Assembly: GCF_024438035.1 (NCBI RefSeq)
Contig: NZ_JANFQF010000014.1
Span: forward strand, 1-64,000
Source of the DNA: Rhodococcus tibetensis
GTDB taxonomy: Bacteria > Actinomycetota > Actinomycetes > Mycobacteriales > Mycobacteriaceae
Length of the DNA: 64,000 nt
Reading direction: 5' to 3'
Below, piece after piece: positions 53,109 to 62,093 of this stretch. The number at the start of each line of letters is the position of its first letter. Positions within the stretch are counted from its first letter, which is position 1. The notes under the pieces were generated by a model. It was not told where the DNA came from, ran no database searches, and was given only the letters and a program-made list of their open reading frames with translations. Made by a program: the position numbers and the translations under genes.

Positions 53109-55049
53109 TCAGCGGAGGAGAACGCCGTTGCCGGTGTCCGTGACGTGGCCGCCGCCGAGCACGCCGGCCACCTGTTCCTCGCTGAGTCCGAGTTCGCGCA
53201 GGCGATCCCAGACTGCGTCGAACTCGACGAGCTTCGCGTTGAGGTCGTTGCGGAGGCGGTTCACCTCGTCACGAATCTTCTCGGCCTGGTCGATTGCTTC
53301 GAGGGTCTGCTCGGGCTGGGGCAGGAGCAGGGACAGGAGTCGGTCGCGAGCATCTGCGCTCAGACCTGCGAACGGTTGCTGGTCGGCCGGCGCCTCGTGC
53401 CTGCCACCGCGGGAATCCGCGGACGGGATCGGCGTGGTGTCCGACTCCGGCAGCCGTTCGGCGGCCATGGCGTAGTCGGGCTCTTGCACCGGATCTTGGT
53501 CGCTCGACAGGTCGATGGTGCGACGCAGCGGGCGGTTGGGCAGCAGGATGACCGCGAGCAGCGTGATGATGGCGACGATAGCGGCGATGAGGAAGATCCG
53601 ACCGGTGGCGTCTCCGTATGCAGCACGAATGACACTCTGCACGGGTGCAGGCATGGCGCTCAGGTCCAGGCTGCCGCCGCCGCTGGTCGAGCCTGCGGGG
53701 ATGCCGAGCTTGGCGAATCCGTCGGCCGAAAGGTCGGAGACCCGCGTCGCCAGGACCGAACCCAGGACCGAGACGCCGATGGCACCACCGAAGGTCCGGA
53801 AGAAGGCGACCGAACTCGACGCTGCACCGATGTTCTGAACGCTGACGGTGTTCTGCACGGCGAGGACAAGGTTCTGCATCAGCATGCCCATGCCCAGACC
53901 GATCAGTGCGATGTAGACGCTGACCAGGGTCAGGCTCGTCTCGTGATCGAGGGTGCTGAGCAACCCGAAGCCGATGATCATCAGAACGGAGCCGCCGACG
54001 ACGAACGACTTCCACTTGCCGAATCGGGTGATGAGCTGTCCGGAGCCGACCGTGCCGATGAGCATCCCGGCAACCATTGGAATGGTGAGGACGCCGGCCA
54101 TCGTAGGGGTGTAGCCACGGGAGGTCTGGAAGTACTGGCCGAGGAAGGTGGTGGAACCGAACATTCCGACACCGACGGCGATGGACGCGATGATCGCCAG
54201 GCCCGTGGTCCGCTCGGTGACGATCGCGAGCGGGATGAGGGGAGCCTTCGCCTTGGCTTCGACGAGGACGGTTGCCAGCAGGAGGAGCACACCGGTGCCG
54301 ACGTACAGGGCTGTCTCGCGGGAGAACCACTCGTAGTAGCCGGCCTTACCTGCGAACGACACCCAGATGAGCAGGATGGACACGCCCGCGGTAAGTAGCA
54401 GTGCTCCGAGCCAGTCGATCGAGACGTCGTCCTTCTTCTCTGTCGTCAGATGCAGTGTGCGTTGCAGCAGGAACAGCGCGACGACGGCGAGTGGGACGCA
54501 CACGAAGAACGTCCAGCGCCAGCCGAGAGGGCTGTCGACGATGACTCCGCCGAGGATCGGGCCGCCGGACATCGAGACGGCCATGACGGCACCCATGTAA
54601 CCCGAGTACCGGCCGCGTTCCCGAGGCGAGACGATGGTGCCGATGATGGCGACGACGAGTGCGGTCAGGCCGCCCATGCCGATGCCCTGGATGACACGTG
54701 CGGTCAGCAGAAGCGGCACGTTGTGTGCGAACCCGGCGATCACCGAACCGATGACGAAGATGACGATCGCGCTCTGGACGAGGACCTTCTTGTTGAACAG
54801 GTCGGCGAGCTTGCCCCAGATCGGCGTCGAGGCGGCGTTGGCGAGCAACGCGCTGGTGATGACCCAGGCGTACGCGGTCTGTGTCCCTTTCAGGTCGCCG
54901 ATGATCGTCGGCAGCGCGGTGGCAACGATGGTGCTGCTGAGCAGTGCCGTGAAGAGGGCTGCGAGCAGGCCGGTAAGGGCTTCGAGAATCTGACGGTGAC
55001 TCATGGCCTTCGGTTCAGCGACCGGCGGGCGGGTATCTGTTTCGGTCAT
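53109..55049 (-). CDS. DHA2 (EmrB/QacA) MFS drug transporter
   Basis: 646 residues from ATG 55049. It has about 14 transmembrane helices of the EmrB/QacA family (LDLSAM loop, GRYSGYMGAVMAVSMSGGPI motif C). An unusual cytosolic tail of about 120 residues ends in a coiled coil (EAIDQAEKIRDEVNRLRNDL). Its ATG overlaps the MarR stop as ATGA. Probable role: proton-driven export of a toxic compound sensed by the MarR protein. The open frame extending to 55379 lies inside marR and is rejected. Confidence 0.85.
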   Translation of the reverse strand: MTETDTRPPVAEPKAMSHRQILEALTGLLAALFTALLSSTIVATALPTIIGDLKGTQTAYAWVITSALLANAASTPIWGKLADLFNKKVLVQSAIVIFVIGSVIAGFAHNVPLLLTARVIQGIGMGGLTALVVAIIGTIVSPRERGRYSGYMGAVMAVSMSGGPILGGVIVDSPLGWRWTFFVCVPLAVVALFLLQRTLHLTTEKKDDVSIDWLGALLLTAGVSILLIWVSFAGKAGYYEWFSRETALYVGTGVLLLLATVLVEAKAKAPLIPLAIVTERTTGLAIIASIAVGVGMFGSTTFLGQYFQTSRGYTPTMAGVLTIPMVAGMLIGTVGSGQLITRFGKWKSFVVGGSVLMIIGFGLLSTLDHETSLTLVSVYIALIGLGMGMLMQNLVLAVQNTVSVQNIGAASSSVAFFRTFGGAIGVSVLGSVLATRVSDLSADGFAKLGIPAGSTSGGGSLDLSAMPAPVQSVIRAAYGDATGRIFLIAAIVAIITLLAVILLPNRPLRRTIDLSSDQDPVQEPDYAMAAERLPESDTTPIPSADSRGGRHEAPADQQPFAGLSADARDRLLSLLLPQPEQTLEAIDQAEKIRDEVNRLRNDLNAKLVEFDAVWDRLRELGLSEEQVAGVLGGGHVTDTGNGVLLR

Positions 55050-55555
55050 ACGCTTTGTGTTCCAATCGGTTTCGAGCTCGAAACGATCCGGTACTCGGCA
55101 TCGAACAGTGTTTCCTTCAGATGCCGGATCGAGTCGAGGGCCGTCGCTGCCTCGGTTTCGTTCCATCCGTTCAGCATTTTCTGCATGCGTGCGGCGCGTC
55201 GTGTCCGTACGTGTTTCACGTACGCCAAGCCTGCGTCCGACACGCGAATTCGGAATGCACGTCCGTCCGCGGGGTCCGGGTGCCGGGTGACGTATCCGGC
55301 CTCCACCAAATCGGTGATCTGGCGACTGAGGGACGACTGACTGACGCACATTTCCGTGGCCAGTTCGTTCTGCCGGCATTCACCCCTCCCGGCAAGGACG
55401 AGGAGAACTCCGGTCAGCGCGCGAGGGATGTGGTCTTCGGAGTCCGACGCCAGGGCCTCACGAAGCACCCGGCCGAAGAGGAAAACCTCGTCGATCAAAG
55501 CCTCGGTCGTGCCGAGCGACACGGACGACGCGGAAGGCGCGGATGGCATGGACAT
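55046..55555 (-). CDS. MarR family regulator
   Basis: 169 residues with a winged helix (QNELATEMCVSQSSLSRQITDLVEAGYV and the wing DPADGRAFRIRVSDAG). It is first gene of the MarR-transporter operon and probably represses it. ATG 55555 has AGGGG eight bases upstream; a TTG at 55594 and an ATG at 55549 are alternatives. Long inverted repeats flank its promoter. Confidence 0.83.
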   Translation of the reverse strand: MSMPSAPSASSVSLGTTEALIDEVFLFGRVLREALASDSEDHIPRALTGVLLVLAGRGECRQNELATEMCVSQSSLSRQITDLVEAGYVTRHPDPADGRAFRIRVSDAGLAYVKHVRTRRAARMQKMLNGWNETEAATALDSIRHLKETLFDAEYRIVSSSKPIGTQSV

Positions 55556-55573
55556 GGCAACAACCCCTGAGGA

Positions 55574-55627
55574 CGACTTACTTTCTGCATGCAACTATAT
55601 ACATCGTTACCCCAAGCAAGTAAGTCG
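55574..55627. promoter_or_regulatory. Inverted repeats flanking MarR promoter
   Basis: CGACTTACTT (55574-55583) and AAGTAAGTCG (55618-55627) are exact inverted copies 34 bp apart. Between them is an AT-rich stretch with TATATAGT on the minus strand, a likely -10 region. Two regulator dimers, or looping, could repress the promoter. Confidence 0.55.
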
Positions 55628-55750
55628 TTTCGCTGTCTTTCGCGTCACAGGGCGCCGGACGAGGGATGTGCGCGCGGAATACGACATCGATGCGATCCGA
55701 GCGGACCGCGCACATAGGGAGGTGAGGGTTCTCAGTGACCGTGCGCGGAC

Positions 55751-56530
55751 TTAGGTGGGCGTGAGTCGGTAGTGGAGCCGGACTGCGGTTCGTCGCCACA
55801 ATCGCAGTACGTGGTCGGTTCGCAGCGTGTTCTCGTCGTCGACGTAGACGTGAAACTCCTCGTGGATCGGCACCCGTGCAGCATGGTCACGGCCCTTGTC
55901 CATGACGGTGACGTAGGCGCCGTTGTCACCGAATGGACCAATGGGTGAGATGAGTAGGAGTGATCCGGCCGCGCTGTTGTGCGGCCGGAGAAAGACCTGC
56001 ACGTTTCCCTGCTCGAGCGGAAACGTCCCGTGGACGCTCGGCTGAGCATGCCCAGGAAGCGTGGTGGCTCGGTAGTAGCCGCTGTACATGTAGTCACCGC
56101 TCTTGCGGAGCGTCCGCAACCATGCCGCGCCGGCGTGATTGCCGTGGCTGTCGAGCACGGTCGTGATCTGGCTGTCCACCCCGTGTGCGACCGCGAGAGC
56201 GTTCACCGGAAGTGCCAGCTGCTGAATGCGCCTGCCGTAGAGCGCTTCGATGGCCGCACCTGGAGCGGCGAAGGCCGGGGACCATTGGGTCCAAACATCC
56301 ATGCGCCAGCGCGAGGTGTGTTCGTAGAACTCGCGAACAAGCGGATGGAGGAGATTCGCGTCGAAATTCGGACCCGTGAGGCAACTGATGTCGGGAAGTA
56401 ATCCGCAGGAATTGGCTGCTTCCGCCTCGACGGGAACCTCCGCGATGCGGCCGCCGATCCGCGTCGCCTCTGTCGCCACCCAGTGGTTGCGGACAATGTC
56501 ACCAGACGCGGTCGGTGCCGCTAACCACAC
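55751..56530 (-). CDS. Hypothetical protein
   Basis: About 259 residues; I do not recognise the family. It is soluble and mixed alpha/beta, without a signal peptide. Readable stretches include GSLLLISPIGPFGDNGAYVT and IHEEFHVYVDDENTLRTDHV. The GTG start at 56530 is uncertain. It is divergent from the ArsR-CDF operon, and the region between is short. The function cannot be inferred from the context. Confidence 0.55.
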   Translation of the reverse strand: MWLAAPTASGDIVRNHWVATEATRIGGRIAEVPVEAEAANSCGLLPDISCLTGPNFDANLLHPLVREFYEHTSRWRMDVWTQWSPAFAAPGAAIEALYGRRIQQLALPVNALAVAHGVDSQITTVLDSHGNHAGAAWLRTLRKSGDYMYSGYYRATTLPGHAQPSVHGTFPLEQGNVQVFLRPHNSAAGSLLLISPIGPFGDNGAYVTVMDKGRDHAARVPIHEEFHVYVDDENTLRTDHVLRLWRRTAVRLHYRLTPT

Positions 56531-56550
56531 ACCCTGGTGACAGCATGCTC

Positions 56551-56575
56551 TATTATCTGCGTATGAATGCAGATA
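56551..56575 (+). promoter_or_regulatory. Leaderless promoter and ArsR operator
   Basis: TATTAT (56551-56556) starts 12 bases before the ArsR ATG at 56563. An inverted repeat TATCTGC (56554-56560) / GCAGATA (56569-56575) straddles the start codon. Binding there would block both transcription and the leaderless start. Confidence 0.6.
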
Positions 56576-56970
56576 GGCGATCTTGTCGCCGGCGGCTGGA
56601 TGATGACCAGGTGGGACTGGTGGTCGAGGTGTTCCGCATGCTGGCCGACCCGACTCGGGTGCAACTGCTGTGGCAGTTGGTCGATGCGGAGATGTCCGTC
56701 AACGACTTGGCCGAACGGGTCGGGAAGCCCGCGCCGTCCGTGTCCCAGCACCTGGCGAAGCTTCGGATGGCGCGGTTGGTGCATACGAGGCGTGAAGGTA
56801 CGTCGATCTTCTACAGCGTCGCCAATGAGCATGTTCGCCAGCTGGTGACCGATGCGGTGTTCAACGCGGAGCACGCAGGCCCCGGAATACCCGGTCACCA
56901 TCGTGCGGAGCGAGAGCTGCAGGTCCTGCACGAGCGCGCATCCCACGTCGCGGGAGGAAATCCGTCGTGA
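56563..56970 (+). CDS. ArsR family metal-type regulator
   Basis: 135 residues with a winged helix (FRMLADPTRVQLLWQLVD, then GKPAPSVSQHLAKLRMARLV). Its C-terminus has several His residues (HAGPGIPGHHRAE, HERASH) that could bind metal, as in NmtR/KmtR-type sensors. It overlaps the CDF transporter gene by four bases (GTGA), so it very probably represses metal export until Zn, Ni, Co or a similar metal is in excess. ATG 56563 fits the leaderless promoter. Confidence 0.85.
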   Translation: MNADRRSCRRRLDDDQVGLVVEVFRMLADPTRVQLLWQLVDAEMSVNDLAERVGKPAPSVSQHLAKLRMARLVHTRREGTSIFYSVANEHVRQLVTDAVFNAEHAGPGIPGHHRAERELQVLHERASHVAGGNPS

Positions 56971-57950
56971 ACAGTCAACACCACCACCACCACACGAGCG
57001 GCGTGCTGGGCGCGGTTCGGGAGATCTTCGCGCCGCACAGCCACGACTCGGCCGACAGCGTCGACGACGCCCTCGAGGCGAGCGCAATCGGTATCCGCGC
57101 GGTGAAGATCAGCCTCGTCGTGCTGGCGATCACGGCAACAGCCCAATTGGCCGTCGTGGCGGTCTCGGGGTCGGTGGCCCTCGCAGCCGACACCATTCAC
57201 AACTTCTCGGACGCGCTCACCGCCCTTCCGCTGTGGATCGCGTTCGCGTTGGGCCGGCGCGCGGCCACACGCCGCTTTACGTACGGTTACGGGCGCGCCG
57301 AGGATCTCGCCGGACTGTGCGTGGTGGTCATGATCGCGCTATCCGCGTTGATCGCCGGTGTGGAGGCCGTTCGGCGCCTGCTCGATCCCGTTCCCCTCCA
57401 GCATCTCGGCTGGGTGGCACTGGCCGGGGTCATCGGCTTCATCGGCAACGAATGGGTGGCGCTGTACCGCATCCGGGTGGGGCGCCGAATCGGCTCGGCG
57501 GCACTGGTCGCCGACGGCCTGCACGCGCGCACCGACGGGTTCACCTCCCTCGCCGTCGTTCTGGGCGCGGGTGGCGTTGCACTCGGAATTCCCCACGCAG
57601 ACCCGGTGATCGGCCTCCTCATCACGGTCGCAATCCTGCTCGTCCTGCGCACCGCCGCCCGGGACGTATTCCGCCGTCTCATGGACGGGGTGGACCCGGC
57701 GCTGGTGGACGCGGCCGAGCACACACTGGCCGCGGAGCCCGGGGTGCTTGGCGTGCGGAGTGTGAAGATGCGGTGGATCGGACACCGACTGCACGCCGAC
57801 GCCGAACTCGACATCGACCCCCGCAACAGTCTCCGCGATGCGCACCGGGTTGCCCACACGGCAGAGCATGCGCTCATCGACGCGGTTCCCAAGCTGAGCA
57901 CTGCGCTGATCCACGCCTACCCCGCGCACGACACGGAGTCGGTCGGCTAG
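56967..57950 (+). CDS. Cation diffusion facilitator (CDF) metal exporter
   Basis: 327 residues. The N-terminus has five consecutive His residues. Six transmembrane helices follow, with the metal-binding patterns HNFSD (helix II) and HARTD (helix V), then a C-terminal cytosolic domain. It exports divalent metal in exchange for protons. HxxxD at both intramembrane sites suits Zn or Co/Ni-type members, but the metal cannot be fixed. GTG start with GGGAGG upstream; co-transcribed with the ArsR sensor. Confidence 0.88.
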   Translation: MNSQHHHHHTSGVLGAVREIFAPHSHDSADSVDDALEASAIGIRAVKISLVVLAITATAQLAVVAVSGSVALAADTIHNFSDALTALPLWIAFALGRRAATRRFTYGYGRAEDLAGLCVVVMIALSALIAGVEAVRRLLDPVPLQHLGWVALAGVIGFIGNEWVALYRIRVGRRIGSAALVADGLHARTDGFTSLAVVLGAGGVALGIPHADPVIGLLITVAILLVLRTAARDVFRRLMDGVDPALVDAAEHTLAAEPGVLGVRSVKMRWIGHRLHADAELDIDPRNSLRDAHRVAHTAEHALIDAVPKLSTALIHAYPAHDTESVG

Positions 57951-57963
57951 CGGTTCGGCTCCC

Positions 57964-58809
57964 TCAGCGTTCGGGGTCGGGCCCGGTGGCCACCGGGCGT
58001 TCGGGGTCGTTCGACCACTGTGACCACGACCCCGGATACAGGGCCGCCTCGACACCGGCAAGGGCCAGCGCCGCGATCTGATGGGCAGCCGTCACCCCCG
58101 AACCGCAGTACACACCCACGACGGCGCCCGGTTCCGCTCCCACCGCGCCGAACCGATCTCGCAGCACGTCGACGGGCGCGAACCGGCCGTCCGCAGCCAG
58201 ATTTTCGGTTGTGGGAGCGCTGCGCGCGCCGGGGATATGACCGGCCTTTGGATCGATGGGCTCAGCTTCCCCGGTATAACGTTCGGCGGCGCGGGCATCG
58301 AGCAGAACGCCGTCGGCGGCGAGCGCGGCGGCATCATCCGCCGTCAACGTCGGGAAATACCCCTCCTCGAGAAGTACGTCACCGGGTGAATCCGGGTGTT
58401 CGTCGCCGGAACGGGTGGGATTGCCGGCCTCCGTCCACGCACGGAGACCGCCGTCGAGCAAAGCGACATCGGTAAGCCCGGCCCATCGAAGCAGCCACCA
58501 CGCACGGGCGGCAGCGAGACTGCCCGCGTCGTCGTACGCCACGACGGCACTCCCGGTGCGGATACCCCAGCGGCGCGCCGCATTCTGGAGTGCGCCGACC
58601 GAGGGGAGTGGGTGACGACCGTGTGCCGGAGTCGCGTGGCCGGCGAGTTCGCTGTCGAGGTCGACGAACACTGCGCCGGGCACGTGCGCCTCGAGGTAGT
58701 GCCGACGGCCTTGCGTGTCACCGAGTGCCCATCGGACGTCGAGGAGCACCGGGGGTCGTTCGCCGGCCAACGCCTTCTTCAGTTCGTCCACGGTCACGAC
58801 AGGTCCCAT
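57964..58809 (-). CDS. Thiosulfate sulfurtransferase (rhodanese)
   Basis: 281 residues with two rhodanese domains. The C-terminal domain has the active loop CGSGVT with Cys235, while the N-terminal domain is non-catalytic. The enzyme moves a sulfane sulfur from thiosulfate or mercaptopyruvate to an acceptor. ATG 58809 was chosen over the frame extending to 58989, since the extension overlaps the GH65 gene and GGGAAAGGG precedes this ATG. It is the last gene of the HAD-GH65 run. Confidence 0.85.
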   Translation of the reverse strand: MGPVVTVDELKKALAGERPPVLLDVRWALGDTQGRRHYLEAHVPGAVFVDLDSELAGHATPAHGRHPLPSVGALQNAARRWGIRTGSAVVAYDDAGSLAAARAWWLLRWAGLTDVALLDGGLRAWTEAGNPTRSGDEHPDSPGDVLLEEGYFPTLTADDAAALAADGVLLDARAAERYTGEAEPIDPKAGHIPGARSAPTTENLAADGRFAPVDVLRDRFGAVGAEPGAVVGVYCGSGVTAAHQIAALALAGVEAALYPGSWSQWSNDPERPVATGPDPER

Positions 58810-58852
58810 CACACGTGCCCTTTCCCTCGGTCCGCGATGTCGGCGTCCCGCA

Positions 58853-61195
58853 TCACCCGCGATGAACGGGCGCACGACCGTACGGCTGCCGGACGGCGGG
58901 ACTGTCCGGGGCGGCGGGAATCGGTTTGGTGACCGGTGAACCGTCCAGCGTGAATGTGCTTCCGTGATGAGCCAATTCGAGGGGCTCACCGGAGATCAGC
59001 CGGTACGTTGCCACCCGCGGACGGACGTCGACGTGGATCTTGCTGCCGCGCACGGTCATGCGGAACGACAATCTCGTCAACTGCTGCGGGATGCGGGGTG
59101 CGAACGTCACGTCGCCGTCGTGGTCCCGCATTCCGCCGAACCCGGCAACACATGCCGTCCAGGTGCCGGCCAGTGACGCGATGTGGAGCCCGTTCTCCAC
59201 GTTGGCATGGAGGTCGTGGAGATCGGTGAGTGCGGCCTCGGCCAGGTAGTCGTAGGCGAGTTGCAGGTGCCCGACCTCCGCCGCCATCACCGCCTGCACG
59301 CACGCAGACAGGGACGAGTCGCGGACCGTGAGCGCCTCGTAATAGGCGAAATTGGCGACCTTCTGTTCCGGGGTGAAGGCATCGCCACGCAGATACATCG
59401 CCAGAACCAGGTCGGCCTGTTTGACCACTTGTTTGCGGTACAGATCGAAATACGGGTAGTGGAGAAGCAGGGGATAGTGCTCGGGCGGGGTGCCCTCGAA
59501 GTCCCATTCGTCGTGATGGGTGAAGCCTTCGGACTGCTGATGCACGCCCAGTGCCGCGTCGTACGGAATGCGCATGTGCTCGGCCGCATCCCGCCACCGC
59601 GCCGCTTCCTCGTCGTCCACCCCCAGCTCGCGCGCCCTTCCGGGTCGCCGCTCGCAGGCGATGGCCGCGTCGCGCAGGTTCTTCTGCGCCATGAGATTGG
59701 TGAACACGTTGTTGTCGGCGACGGCTGTGTACTCGTCCGGGCCCGTGACTCCGTCGATGCGGAATTCTCCGCGCGAATTGTGGTGGCCCAGAGTGGCCCA
59801 TAACCGTGCCGTCTCGACCAGCAGCTCGAGGCCGCACTCGGCCTCGAACTCGGCGTCGTGAGTGGCTGCCAGGTACCGCGACGTCGCCACCGCGACATCG
59901 GCGCCCACATGGAACGCCGCGGTTCCGGCAGGCCAGTACCCGGAGCACTCGTCACCGTCGATCGACCGCCACGGAAAGACGGCACCGCCCTGACCGAGTT
60001 GCAGGGCCCGATTCTTCGCCTTGTCCAAGGTGGAATGCCGCCAGCGAAGAGCATCGCGGGCCGAATCCGGCACCGTGTAGGTGAGCAGCGGCAGCACGAA
60101 CGTCTCGGTGTCCCAGAACGCGTGTCCGTCATATCCGGGGCCGGTCAGACCCTTCGCGGGGATCGCGCGCGACTCACCGCGCGCACCGGCCTGCAGCACG
60201 TGGAACAGTGCGAAGCGCACAGCCTGCTGGAGCTCGGCGTCACCGTCGATCTCCACATCCGCGGTTTCCCAGAAATCGTCGAGGTACTCGCGTTGCCGAC
60301 GCAGCAGTTCGTCCCACCCGGTCTCGAGCGCACCGGCCAGGGCGCCCTCCACCTGACCGCGCAGTGCGGGCGTGGACCTGCGCGCCGACCATCCGTAGGC
60401 CAGGTACTTGGTCATCCGCAGTCGCTGTCCGCTCGGCACATCGGCGGCGACGGTGAGGCGGGCGAGGTCTTTCTCCGTCTCGATGCCGCAGCGGGCACCC
60501 GCCGGGAGGTCGATCTCGTGGTCCATGCCCGCGGCCATGCGCAGTCCCGACGTCCGCGTGTGATGGGCGAGTACCGCCCGGAAGTCGTGGGCGGCCGCGA
60601 AATCGGATATCAGTGGGTTGTCGAGGGCTGCGGCCACTCTCGGGTCGTCCGTCCGCGCCGGAATCGGCTCGTTGGCCAGGAGGTCCGACTGCATGACGAG
60701 TTCGATGTCGCCGTCGAGGGGTTCCACCTCGTAGTGGATGGCGGCGACCGCCCGCGACGTGAACGACACCAGCCGCTCCGAGTGGATGCGGACCTGCCTG
60801 CCCGTCGGGGACATCCAGTCGGTGGTGCGGCGCAGCGTGCCGGTCCGGAAGTCGAGCACTCGCTCGTGGTGCGTGGCACGGCCGTAACGCATGTCGAGTG
60901 GTTCGTCCTGCACGAGCAACCGGATGATGCTGCCGTCGGTGACGTTGACGACCGTCTGGCCGTCCTCGGGATAGCCGTAGCCGGCCTCGGCGTACGGCAG
61001 CGGACGCTGCTCGTAGAAGCCGTTCAGATAGGTGCCGGGCAGACCCCGTGGCTCACCCTCCTCGAAGGTGCCCCGAATGCCGATGTGGCCGTTGGAAAGG
61101 GCGAAGGTCGACTCGGTGGCGTGGAGTGCTTGCAGATCGAGTCCGCGCCAGCGCAGGTGCCACGGCGCGATTTCGTAGCCCTTGTCCTCTTCCAT
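58853..61195 (-). CDS. GH65 glycoside phosphorylase/hydrolase
   Basis: 780 residues of the glycoside hydrolase family 65. It has an N-terminal beta-sandwich, the (alpha/alpha)6 catalytic domain with general acid Glu488 in TGPDEYT, and a C-terminal beta domain. GH65 enzymes phosphorolyse alpha-disaccharides such as maltose, trehalose or kojibiose to beta-glucose-1-phosphate and glucose. The adjacent HAD gene encodes a likely beta-phosphoglucomutase, which would take that product into glycolysis. ATG 61195 has GGAAAG at seven bases; a GTG at 61201 overlapping the HAD stop is the alternative. Confidence 0.87.
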   Translation of the reverse strand: MEEDKGYEIAPWHLRWRGLDLQALHATESTFALSNGHIGIRGTFEEGEPRGLPGTYLNGFYEQRPLPYAEAGYGYPEDGQTVVNVTDGSIIRLLVQDEPLDMRYGRATHHERVLDFRTGTLRRTTDWMSPTGRQVRIHSERLVSFTSRAVAAIHYEVEPLDGDIELVMQSDLLANEPIPARTDDPRVAAALDNPLISDFAAAHDFRAVLAHHTRTSGLRMAAGMDHEIDLPAGARCGIETEKDLARLTVAADVPSGQRLRMTKYLAYGWSARRSTPALRGQVEGALAGALETGWDELLRRQREYLDDFWETADVEIDGDAELQQAVRFALFHVLQAGARGESRAIPAKGLTGPGYDGHAFWDTETFVLPLLTYTVPDSARDALRWRHSTLDKAKNRALQLGQGGAVFPWRSIDGDECSGYWPAGTAAFHVGADVAVATSRYLAATHDAEFEAECGLELLVETARLWATLGHHNSRGEFRIDGVTGPDEYTAVADNNVFTNLMAQKNLRDAAIACERRPGRARELGVDDEEAARWRDAAEHMRIPYDAALGVHQQSEGFTHHDEWDFEGTPPEHYPLLLHYPYFDLYRKQVVKQADLVLAMYLRGDAFTPEQKVANFAYYEALTVRDSSLSACVQAVMAAEVGHLQLAYDYLAEAALTDLHDLHANVENGLHIASLAGTWTACVAGFGGMRDHDGDVTFAPRIPQQLTRLSFRMTVRGSKIHVDVRPRVATYRLISGEPLELAHHGSTFTLDGSPVTKPIPAAPDSPAVRQPYGRAPVHRG

Positions 61196-61197
61196 GC

Positions 61198-61923
61198 TCA
61201 CCTTTCCAGGAGTTCGGCCAAATCGTTGACCACCACGTCGGCACCGTGCGCGCGGAGGGCGTCGGCTTGATCGTTGCGGTTCACGCCGACCACGAATCCG
61301 AACTCACCGGCCCGTCCCGCTTCCACCCCGGACAGGGCGTCCTCGAACACGGCCGCCTGATCGGGATGCACGTTGAGTGCGCGCGCTCCGGCGAGAAAGG
61401 AATCCGGTGCGGGCTTGCCCCGAAGCCCCTGATCGCGGATCACCACGCCGTCGATGCGCACATGAACGTATCGGCTGAGATCGGCGGCGTCGAGGACGGC
61501 CTTACCGTTCGCCGAAGATGTGACCACAGCGATCTTCAGGCCGGCGTCGTAGGCGGCCTTGATGTATCGCACCGAACCCGGATACGGACTCACGCCCTCT
61601 TCGTCGATCACCCTCAGGAGCCGGACGTTCTTGTTGTTACCGACGCCGTTCACCGTCTCGGCGCCCGGCGGATCGTCCGGGAGTCCCTCCGGCAGCGTGA
61701 TGCCACGGGAGGTCAGGAACGTGCGCACCCCGTCGGCGCGGGGCCTGCCGTCGACGTAGTCGTAGTAGTCCTGGTCGGTGAACGGCCGGAAATTCGGGCC
61801 TTCGCGATGCTTCAGGAAGTCGTCGAAGGAGCGTTTCCACGCCTTCCGGTGCAGCACCGCGGTACCGGTGAGCACACCGTCGAGATCGAACAAGCAGGCC
61901 GAGATCGCATCAGGCAGTCCCAT
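61198..61923 (-). CDS. HAD phosphatase/beta-phosphoglucomutase
   Basis: 241 residues. The HAD motif I FDLDGVLT has the nucleophile Asp, motif II is VVTSSANG, the Lys is in RGKPAPDSF and motif IV is VFEDALSGVEAG. The cap type and the pairing with GH65 fit beta-phosphoglucomutase, converting beta-glucose-1-phosphate to glucose-6-phosphate. Mycobacteria have the same pair (Rv3400-Rv3401). The frame extends to 62130, but the N-terminal extension is not protein-like. ATG 61923 is chosen despite its poor ribosome binding site spacing. Confidence 0.83.
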   Translation of the reverse strand: MGLPDAISACLFDLDGVLTGTAVLHRKAWKRSFDDFLKHREGPNFRPFTDQDYYDYVDGRPRADGVRTFLTSRGITLPEGLPDDPPGAETVNGVGNNKNVRLLRVIDEEGVSPYPGSVRYIKAAYDAGLKIAVVTSSANGKAVLDAADLSRYVHVRIDGVVIRDQGLRGKPAPDSFLAGARALNVHPDQAAVFEDALSGVEAGRAGEFGFVVGVNRNDQADALRAHGADVVVNDLAELLER

Positions 61924-62093
61924 CACCTTCTCGACGGTACCGCCGTGGCCGGTGGTTTCGCCGAGGCGCGCGCGGGTGTCGGCGGATCGGAATCGGGTCG
62001 GTCTCGGTTTCTGTCGAAACCGGACAAACCATACCGTTCGGACTGTAGGTTCCGCGTGACCGGTAAATAGATGTGCACACGAAGGAGCTGTCC

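Noticed and set aside
53145-54398. A 417-codon open frame antisense to the DHA2 transporter
   Set aside because: It is rich in Asp, Gly, Arg and Gln, which is typical of the reverse complement of hydrophobic membrane-protein codons.
59858-61270. A 470-codon open frame antisense to the GH65 gene
   Set aside because: It is a composition shadow; the GH65 frame holds the catalytic TGPDEYT and fits the family length.
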